From a virus: a stretch of DNA of 64,000 bases. Below, in pieces: positions 53,435 through 61,021 of the stretch; position 1 is the stretch's first letter, and every line of letters begins with the position of its first letter. The stretch spans positions 1 through 64,000 of the IMG/VR virus record IMGVR_UViG_3300009159_000063; one strand, written 5' to 3'. Below the pieces are notes generated by a model. The model searched no databases. It was given only the letters and a program-made list of their open reading frames with translations, and was not told the origin of the DNA. A program made the translations under genes and the position numbers.

Positions 53435-56433
53435 TGGTTACAAAGTAGATTAAAGTTTATTCCAACATTTATTTTAAAATCTTGAGTAACACTTAATGGA
53501 ATACAATTACCATTATATACAGTAACAGTATCATCAGTATTAATAACATAATTTAAACCTTCTGATTGTAAATTACTTAAACTCGATTCAAGTGCGGTTA
53601 TCCAATCGTTTTGAGATGGGTAACTAGCAATAGGACTTGTATTACCATATCCCGTAAAAAATTCATCATGAACTAAAGTATTACCATTTAAAACTAAATC
53701 AATATACCAAGTACTTTCTAATGAATTAAGATCACAACCAGTCAAAACATATCCTTGAGATTGTAATAAACTATTTAACACAACCGCAAATGAGGTCACT
53801 GTTGGATTAGACCCCCAAGGATAGATAGGACAAGTAACTTCTTGTATAGGACAATCAACCGCAAATAATTGACCAACCAACGCACAAGGTTTACATGGTA
53901 TTGGAACTATTTGACAACCCATTTGTCTTCTCCAAACAAATTTTTGTCTATGAAATATAGAATTTTCCAATCTTACTCCTGATGTTACCAATGTTGTTGC
54001 TGGTATCATTTGTCCAACTAATTTTATCCAATAATCGCCTATTCCATTAACATAGTCGATCATTGTTCTATATGTAAAGTTATCGTTAGGGATATTAATC
54101 GCCTGTTCAGATTCTAAGTATTTCCAATATATAGACTGTAATGTTGGGTATCCTCCTGTTTTACCATCGGTAATAAATTGTCTATTTCTAACATTGATCA
54201 TGTTATGCCAAAATGTTTGAGCAAACTCAAAGAATGTTTTTTGTTTTGGTTTTGGGTTAATTTCAGTCCAATCTATACCTCCCCTATTTGGGTATGGTCC
54301 GTTTGGATTAGGGTTACAATATGTTGGTTCAACATAGTCTAATCCCTCATTTGGTATTGGGTAATTATACTGTCTTGACATTGACCAAACATCATAAACC
54401 AACCCTTGAGCCGGATTTAAAAATACGTCAACATTTTTAACGTTTACAACAAATCTTTCATCATAAACCCTATAGTATGCAGTAAATCCACCATCAGACG
54501 TATTTCTTAAACCAACATTATCAATAGTCCAACTTTTTTTATTATCAATTACTTTAACTAAATCATAACCTAAAGACATAAATGGAAATTTACGATACCT
54601 ATCAAGGTATGTTTGACCATAATTAAATGGTAATAGAACAGTTTGGTAATTAGGGTTTTGACCAACAAATACTTGATTTGTCTCTACAACTTGTTCAGGC
54701 ATGTGATGATCAGGTGTTGATTCATACCAACCTCCTCCTATTTGGAAGAAATACCCTTCGCTTTCTTGTGCTGCGGTTGGGTAACCTAAACTATCCATTG
54801 GATAATCTAACCTTGTTGTTGTTACTCCACTAATAGTCGTTTGTAATGTAAAACCGCTATATAGGACTCCCATTATTGAAAATGTATCTGTAGGGTCTGA
54901 AACAGGAAGTTGTTGTACATACAGACCACCTGAAATATTTAAATATTGATTTTCAAACTGAGAAAGGTTTATTCTTTCATCTGCAATGTATATGTATTCA
55001 TTAAAATCAATTAAAGCCTCAGGTGCTCCAATCAATCTTAATAAAATTTCAATAGATCTTCTTGTTCCCTTTGATTTAAACAAATAGGCGGCATTTAAAA
55101 TTAAATTTTTATAGAATTGGTAATTAATTTCATCAGGAGTTAACGCTCTTGAGTATCCAGGAAAATTACTTTCTTGATTGGTACCAAAAATTGAATCTAA
55201 AAGCGATTCATTACTTATTGGTGAAATGTTTGTTTTCCACCCTAATGTTTCTGCAAGATTTTTTAATAATTGTGATGGTATGTCATTACCTGTATTGTAA
55301 TTAACGGATGTCATATTTGCCAATGACATAACAAATTTTCTCACCTCATCAAAACTTCTTCCGTATATCTGTAATACCTTTTCTAATTTTCTATCACCAG
55401 TATCAAATTCTTTTAATGCTCCTGTGGTTAAAAACCTTGATATTAAATTAGTATTATATGAGTCTAAGTTTTCACATAAGTCATTTAAAGTTGTTAAATA
55501 TTTATCAAAATCGTTAGTTCTAATATCTAAATTCCACAATCCATCCAAAGGCCATGTAATGTTTTGACTTGTTGTTGTGTAAGTACCATCATTGTTTTCT
55601 TGTGGAACTTGGAAAGTTGCGGTATAAATTGGTTGTATTAATCTATTTAAAAGAAATTTTTCTACCTCATCAAAAAAATCATTAAACGATTTTTCCGTAT
55701 AAGTAGTGTTGGGTCTTAATATGATATTATCTGTTGTTGCGGACATCCCTGAAAAAGGATTTCCATTTACATAAAGTTTTAAATAATTATCAGTTTCATC
55801 AGTAGGATCTAAAAATACTACGTTATATTCGGAATTATTAACAAATATTGAATAGTTCCTATATTGAACTGTTAAATTTCTTAAAGGTGATTGCTCAACC
55901 TCACTTAATTCAAAGTTTCTTGTTGCGTTTGTTGTAAAATCAATATCAAATGGATTTCTTATCCAATTTAAAGGTATCTCTAAATATGTTTCATTTAAAA
56001 TTTTGTTATATAAAATATTAACTGCCGTTAGTCCTGTTTGAAAATTAAGGTTATTCTTTAAACATTCTACGGATGCCGGAAAATAATTAATTATTCTTGT
56101 TATAGACGTTGAAATTCTTTTTGTTAGTGATCCAAATAATGTAAAGTTGGTTATTTCACTTAAATCAAAATTTGGGTAAACTTGTAAATTTTTAGCAATT
56201 AAGACTTTTGACTCTTCGATACTTTTTAAATCTAAATCAGATAAACTTATCGGATCTGAAAAAGCACCAATATTAAATGTTCTGTTTTGTTTTTCAGTAA
56301 TTCCTGTTGTGAACTCAAAATTAGCGTTAGTTAATCCCCCACCGGCAACTAATTGAACCCCAACTAAATCGTCAGAAAATGTACTATCTCCTGTATCAGT
56401 TTGTGGAGGCCATTTATATTTTATTACTGCCAT
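53431..56433 (-). CDS. Tail/baseplate structural protein (1000 aa)
   Basis: The segment LFKSKGTRRSIEILLRLIGAP (about 452-471) matches a helix seen in tail proteins of the P2 gpI/baseplate kind, where 'KGT..sie.ll...G' recurs. The long N-terminal half has alternating helices and strands; the rest is beta-rich with many aromatic residues (YRKFPFMSLGYDLV). It is flanked by large structural genes and overlaps both neighbours by 1-4 nt. Probable baseplate wedge or tail-tip protein; exact T4 counterpart unknown. Confidence 0.6.
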   Translation of the reverse strand: MAVIKYKWPPQTDTGDSTFSDDLVGVQLVAGGGLTNANFEFTTGITEKQNRTFNIGAFSDPISLSDLDLKSIEESKVLIAKNLQVYPNFDLSEITNFTLFGSLTKRISTSITRIINYFPASVECLKNNLNFQTGLTAVNILYNKILNETYLEIPLNWIRNPFDIDFTTNATRNFELSEVEQSPLRNLTVQYRNYSIFVNNSEYNVVFLDPTDETDNYLKLYVNGNPFSGMSATTDNIILRPNTTYTEKSFNDFFDEVEKFLLNRLIQPIYTATFQVPQENNDGTYTTTSQNITWPLDGLWNLDIRTNDFDKYLTTLNDLCENLDSYNTNLISRFLTTGALKEFDTGDRKLEKVLQIYGRSFDEVRKFVMSLANMTSVNYNTGNDIPSQLLKNLAETLGWKTNISPISNESLLDSIFGTNQESNFPGYSRALTPDEINYQFYKNLILNAAYLFKSKGTRRSIEILLRLIGAPEALIDFNEYIYIADERINLSQFENQYLNISGGLYVQQLPVSDPTDTFSIMGVLYSGFTLQTTISGVTTTRLDYPMDSLGYPTAAQESEGYFFQIGGGWYESTPDHHMPEQVVETNQVFVGQNPNYQTVLLPFNYGQTYLDRYRKFPFMSLGYDLVKVIDNKKSWTIDNVGLRNTSDGGFTAYYRVYDERFVVNVKNVDVFLNPAQGLVYDVWSMSRQYNYPIPNEGLDYVEPTYCNPNPNGPYPNRGGIDWTEINPKPKQKTFFEFAQTFWHNMINVRNRQFITDGKTGGYPTLQSIYWKYLESEQAINIPNDNFTYRTMIDYVNGIGDYWIKLVGQMIPATTLVTSGVRLENSIFHRQKFVWRRQMGCQIVPIPCKPCALVGQLFAVDCPIQEVTCPIYPWGSNPTVTSFAVVLNSLLQSQGYVLTGCDLNSLESTWYIDLVLNGNTLVHDEFFTGYGNTSPIASYPSQNDWITALESSLSNLQSEGLNYVINTDDTVTVYNGNCIPLSVTQDFKINVGINFNLLCNQ

Positions 56434-57341
56434 TATTGTGTTATATTTGCAAAGTTTTTACTAAAATCTATGTTATCACCTCTATCTTGTTTTACTTCAT
56501 ATAAAAGTTCGTTATATTGATCTCTAATTTCAAATAAATTGTATTGTTTGTAAATGTTATTCTGAGTATCGTAAAGTGTATAAATTCCATCATTAAGAGA
56601 CTTAGTCTGATTACCAAACAAAGAAATTGCCAATGTGGAAATGTCGTGTTCAACCATTTCAATCTCCATAGTAACAGGATTAAAGAATGTATTACTTATT
56701 ATTATTTCTTGATCTGGTTGACCAATAAATGGTGTTGCGTTTGGTTTGTTAGATGGTGATGAAGAAGGTGATAATGTACAAAATATTAAATTTGTAACCC
56801 CATTCACATATTGATATCTAACAGTGCTTGTTGAGGTGTTTGTGGTATTTTGGACCACGGGTTCGCAGTAAAAAGATGAGGTAACTATTCTGAAAAAATT
56901 TGGTATTTTAGCCCCACTTGTCTGTAAGTATTCAACCCTATAACCAATTAAACCTTGATTAACAAATTTATCTCTGAATGAAACGGGAACGTTACTTATA
57001 TCTATTACTATCCCTTTTATGTTTGGTAGTGCTGCCAATATACCACAATCAGTTATTCTAGTTCTAATTTCTGCGGGTCTTATATATAATGTATAAATCC
57101 CTAATTGATTAAAAATATTTGATGGTAGTCTTAAATTATATAGTCCACCTAAGATTTCTACACCTGAATTACCTCCAGTATTTGTGTTGTGAAAATAAGG
57201 GGTCAAAACCGCAGAAGAATTTAATTTTGTCAACTGAAAGTTGTTTGTAACGTCTCTTGACTCCGTATAATTTAATATAATATCAACGTCAGTTGGACTT
57301 ACGTCCGCCGGTCTTATTGTTCCATATGTTCCTGTTGCCAT
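56433..57341 (-). CDS. Structural protein in tail operon (302 aa)
   Basis: Not recognised. MATGTYGTIRPADVSPTDVDI start, beta-rich with Ig-like spacing (YTLYIRPAEIRTRI, YRVEYLQTSG). A Ser-Pro-rich patch (CTLSPSSSPSNKPNAT) divides it. Led by an ATATTTAT box 21 nt upstream and overlapping the next gene by 1 nt. Likely a minor tail protein. Confidence 0.6.
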   Translation of the reverse strand: MATGTYGTIRPADVSPTDVDIILNYTESRDVTNNFQLTKLNSSAVLTPYFHNTNTGGNSGVEILGGLYNLRLPSNIFNQLGIYTLYIRPAEIRTRITDCGILAALPNIKGIVIDISNVPVSFRDKFVNQGLIGYRVEYLQTSGAKIPNFFRIVTSSFYCEPVVQNTTNTSTSTVRYQYVNGVTNLIFCTLSPSSSPSNKPNATPFIGQPDQEIIISNTFFNPVTMEIEMVEHDISTLAISLFGNQTKSLNDGIYTLYDTQNNIYKQYNLFEIRDQYNELLYEVKQDRGDNIDFSKNFANITQ

Positions 57342-57362
57342 GTAATTTTACTTTGTTATTTT

Positions 57363-57370
57363 ATAAATAT
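57363..57370 (-). promoter_or_regulatory. ATATTTAT box within tail operon
   Basis: Exact octamer, 21 nt before the ATG at 57341; it starts a second transcription unit inside the operon. Confidence 0.45.
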
Positions 57371-57376
57371 TAATAA

Positions 57377-58519
57377 TTAAGTTTCCACGTTAAAAAAACC
57401 ATAACCATATTTGACTAAATCTCCTATGTTATCAACTTCTCCTAATCTTTCGATAGATTCTAACGCCGAATTTTTCCCCCTTTCAATAAATAAATCAGAT
57501 CTTATTTCAGGTTCATAAGCCACCCCAATTAATGCTTCTTCTTTTGTCATCGCAGATAAAACCAAATCATTTTGTGTTAATCCCGAAGATTGAACAAAAT
57601 ATAATGTTGTACCTCCACTTAGGTCCCAATAATCCACACCATTTATTGTATACGCAGAATACGATCCATTTGGTACTGATCCGTAATAGATACCAACAAC
57701 TCCTGTTTCTCCTGTTACTTGTATTCCTAATGGGTATGGTACTGGTCCATACTGTTCTAAGTCAGATAATGTAGAATTTGTCGTTCCTGTTACCAAAAAT
57801 GGTACTCCAACATAACTTGAACTTATATAATCTATAATATTTGGGTTCGAGTCTCCTGTAAATAAGAAATCATAACTTACGGGAATGTTTGCCCAATTAC
57901 CCCCTTGTTGGTAAAATACTACCGTTCCATTTGGATTAATTGGTACTATATTTTGGTAAGGTACGTTTATGGTTTTTGTAACTTCAGTTATCCCCCAAGG
58001 TGTAGTTCCTTTAATTTTTATTGTATAAATACCATTAGATGCGGGGTACGTATGGTTTAATGATGAGGGTGAAAAAATATTAATAGGGACTATCGGCGAT
58101 CCATCCCCCCAATCTATTTCAAATACCGATTGAGTTACATTATTTGATGTATTAAAAACATAAAATGTATATGGATTAATAGTGTCAGATGAAAAAATAA
58201 AGTTATTTAAAGTTTCTTTTTGGTAAATTAAACCATCAAACACAGAATACCATCCCATATCGTATGTTGTCTGTGTTAACATGATTGGAATAGTTAACCC
58301 TGTTAAGGTTGAGTCTCCGTTTGTTCCCCCTGATAATAATTGGGTCATGGAAGAATAAACATATGTTGTCCCTGTTTCACAATTAACGTAAGTTACCCCT
58401 GTAGGACAACAAGGATCTTCCACATATATTTCTTCACAATCTCCTGTCCAATTAATAGGAAATATTTTATTCTTTATATCTTCAAGACCAATCTGTATAT
58501 AATATCTTTGTTCTTCCAT
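57377..58519 (-). CDS. PKD-like structural protein (380 aa)
   Basis: A PKD-like domain at about 145-195 has the FEIDWGDGSP...NHTYPASNGIYTIKI signature; PKD domains are common in surface proteins and in phage fibres. The C-terminal segment YEPEIRSDLFIERGKNSALE..LGEVDNIGDLVKYGYGFF recurs in phage structural proteins, possibly for assembly. Its N-terminus (EEQRYYIQIGLEDIKNKIF) may bind the next protein in the tail. 1-nt overlap with the next gene upstream. Confidence 0.65.
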   Translation of the reverse strand: MEEQRYYIQIGLEDIKNKIFPINWTGDCEEIYVEDPCCPTGVTYVNCETGTTYVYSSMTQLLSGGTNGDSTLTGLTIPIMLTQTTYDMGWYSVFDGLIYQKETLNNFIFSSDTINPYTFYVFNTSNNVTQSVFEIDWGDGSPIVPINIFSPSSLNHTYPASNGIYTIKIKGTTPWGITEVTKTINVPYQNIVPINPNGTVVFYQQGGNWANIPVSYDFLFTGDSNPNIIDYISSSYVGVPFLVTGTTNSTLSDLEQYGPVPYPLGIQVTGETGVVGIYYGSVPNGSYSAYTINGVDYWDLSGGTTLYFVQSSGLTQNDLVLSAMTKEEALIGVAYEPEIRSDLFIERGKNSALESIERLGEVDNIGDLVKYGYGFFNVET

Positions 58520-59301
58520 TATGGGTTCATATATTCATACCAGTTTATTGGTGTTGTTGTTCCAACTCTATTATTATTGTTGTCTTTAATAGTATATGTA
58601 AAATCACTGTAATCTAAATTAACTTCATAATAAAAATACTCAGCGGGATCAAAATTATATTGTGTAGGTAAAATACTTGTTTGTGGAGTGTTTGTCATAA
58701 TAACATAACTTCCCGTTTTACCGTTAAAGAATTTGGCCCTCATATAAAAAGTATCTATATCAATAAAATCTCTACTTCTAACCCAATAAATAAAAAACCC
58801 TTCTTTATCTCCAACAAAGTCTAACTTAAATTCAGGTTTTTTTATGTTAACAGTAGGGATGGACGGACTTAAAACTAAACCGTTTTCTATTCCCCCTTGT
58901 TGTACTGGTAAAATTATTGTTAAATAATTTCTTTGTGTTGCAGAATCTTTAGTATCATATAGGTCTAACTTGAAGAAACTTTTTGTGAATGGTTTTGTGT
59001 AATAATAGACTTCATTAACGGAAAATCCTTCGGTTAAATAAGAAGAGTTCCATAAATTAAGAGATTGATCAAAAAATCCAAAATCGTAATTTATATCGGT
59101 CTTATCAGTATTATCATGTTTTTTATGTGAGAATCTTGCAACCTCAAAATCATTTTCTTTACCAATAACCTCATCAATAGTTTTAAGAACAAATTCATCA
59201 ATGGCGTCATCATTACCATCTATGTCCCACTTAACTTCAACAGGTATATTAATATAAACGTCTGTTGGTTTTTTCAATATTTTATAATTATTCACAATCA
59301 T
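58519..59301 (-). CDS. Structural protein (260 aa)
   Basis: Not recognised. Beta-rich, with segments KPTDVYINIPVEVKWDIDGN and FFIYWVRSRDFIDIDTFYMR. No linkers, no Cys. Flanked by structural genes with 1-nt and 14-nt overlaps, so part of the tail operon. Could be a baseplate or neck protein. Confidence 0.6.
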   Translation of the reverse strand: MIVNNYKILKKPTDVYINIPVEVKWDIDGNDDAIDEFVLKTIDEVIGKENDFEVARFSHKKHDNTDKTDINYDFGFFDQSLNLWNSSYLTEGFSVNEVYYYTKPFTKSFFKLDLYDTKDSATQRNYLTIILPVQQGGIENGLVLSPSIPTVNIKKPEFKLDFVGDKEGFFIYWVRSRDFIDIDTFYMRAKFFNGKTGSYVIMTNTPQTSILPTQYNFDPAEYFYYEVNLDYSDFTYTIKDNNNNRVGTTTPINWYEYMNP

Positions 59302-61021
59302 CTATAATAGGTTCTGCAATTACGTTTGGATTATTTATATTACTTCCGTCTCCAATTAATCTGAATATAATTTGATCGTAAGGGTAATGACTACCATTTA
59401 AAAATGGGTAATCAACTCCGAATCCTTCACTATCTTTGTACCCATATGGGTAAATATCTCTCCATCTAAAAGTTTGACTTGTTATTGAGAAATATGAGTA
59501 GTCAGGAACTAAATCTATATTTTGATATCCTTCTTCATTTACAGATGTTGAGAAAACTTTAATTGTCATTGGGTGGTGTACTTTATAGTAATACCCTAAT
59601 TGATTTGATGGTGTTAACAAACTTGTTGATGTAAAGTAGTTAGGATTAAATGTGAATTTTTGATAGGTACTTGATATAACTCGTTCTTTTTGTTCATAAG
59701 GATTAAATTCACAAAAGTCTCCATTTATGTTATCTCCAATATTTAAATTATCGACATAATAAAAAACATTACCATTAGATGTGTAATTGTTTGTTAAAAA
59801 CCCTGTATCCGATTGTGTATTTGTTTGATCCCACCAAACACTAGGTTGGTTATTCTCTAAAGGTAAATTAAATTCGTAACCCTCTTTAAGATTTGTATTC
59901 GGACCTAATGTCCACCCAAAATATCCTTTCCAAATAAAACTAAAAAATAACTCGCTTACAGGTCTGTTAAGGTTATCCCTTAAACCGTCAATATCAATGT
60001 TATTATTAAACATTAAATTGTAACTGTCATTACCTTCTTTAATTGAAGATCTATCAACCCCATTTGGTGTTAAGACCGCTTTTTCAAATTTAACGGCTTT
60101 ACTAAAAATATTTTTTTCAAATCCGGCATTAACTAAAACAGAATCTTCAATACTAGTTAATATTTTGTGAACCCTAACATAATAGTTTGAGGTTGTGTCT
60201 ATTTCATTAGTTGCGTTTATAATTCTTTTAAATGTCCCTGTTGTGTTCACACTGAAAGTGGTACCTAAATACCCTATATTTTGTATGTTAAAAATGTAAT
60301 CTTCAGAATCATAATTTTCATTACCCAAAGAAGTCACTTGAAAGGTGTCTGTTCCATTGTAATTAAAGTTAAGTTTAACTGATTCTCCAACAGATAATCC
60401 ATGATTCATAGGACATCTAAATGATATTACATCGTCACCATATAAAGTGTTGTTTTCAATAATAAACGGTATTCCATCAAAAGCCTGCCAAGACCATGTG
60501 TTTGTAGTATCTTGATCATCAGCATATAATTGTCGATCAACATTTAAATGTGGGTACGTTAAATAATACATCCAATTATATGTTGTTGCACTTTTATTAA
60601 TAAAACTAACATGATTACCCACACCTGTTGTGTATCCATTTACATTATTATCTGTCCTAATAAGATCAAATTCATAATATTGTGGAAATCCATCCCAAGG
60701 TGCTGATGGATTACCTATTGATGTAACCGCATTTGATATAGCGTTTGTGTAATATAAATTATTTCTATATGGAACATAAGACGTTCCTCCACTGTATTGG
60801 TTTTTAAATAAAAATACTATCTTTGTTGTTGGTCTAAATATTGTAGATTCTCCTCTTTCTTTTTGAAACAACTCAGCCAAATTTATTTCTTCGGTTCTAT
60901 CATATTCAACTTGTTGTTTAAACGTTTGATTTAGAGGAACTCTTACCGCTTCATCAACATTTGAGGATATTTTATTCTTTTTAGATCCTAATAATATTTG
61001 TATAGTTTCATTATTACCCAT
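59288..61021 (-). CDS. Structural protein (577 aa)
   Basis: Not recognised. N-terminus MGNNETIQILLGSKKNKISS; the rest is beta-rich with many Asn/Tyr, e.g. FLFKNQYSGGTSYVPY and YYEFDLIRTDNNVNGY. A long, low-charge, Asn-rich composition fits a phage tail or fibre protein. Overlaps both neighbours (8 nt and 14 nt). No chaperone or enzyme motif. Confidence 0.6.
   Translation of the reverse strand: MGNNETIQILLGSKKNKISSNVDEAVRVPLNQTFKQQVEYDRTEEINLAELFQKERGESTIFRPTTKIVFLFKNQYSGGTSYVPYRNNLYYTNAISNAVTSIGNPSAPWDGFPQYYEFDLIRTDNNVNGYTTGVGNHVSFINKSATTYNWMYYLTYPHLNVDRQLYADDQDTTNTWSWQAFDGIPFIIENNTLYGDDVISFRCPMNHGLSVGESVKLNFNYNGTDTFQVTSLGNENYDSEDYIFNIQNIGYLGTTFSVNTTGTFKRIINATNEIDTTSNYYVRVHKILTSIEDSVLVNAGFEKNIFSKAVKFEKAVLTPNGVDRSSIKEGNDSYNLMFNNNIDIDGLRDNLNRPVSELFFSFIWKGYFGWTLGPNTNLKEGYEFNLPLENNQPSVWWDQTNTQSDTGFLTNNYTSNGNVFYYVDNLNIGDNINGDFCEFNPYEQKERVISSTYQKFTFNPNYFTSTSLLTPSNQLGYYYKVHHPMTIKVFSTSVNEEGYQNIDLVPDYSYFSITSQTFRWRDIYPYGYKDSEGFGVDYPFLNGSHYPYDQIIFRLIGDGSNINNPNVIAEPIIDDCE

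Noticed and set aside
1854-57370. T4-type late promoter TATAAATA
   Set aside because: Upstream of genes the coding strand reads ATATTTAT, the reverse complement, in nearly all cases. TATAAATA on the coding strand occurs only where the site is palindromic.
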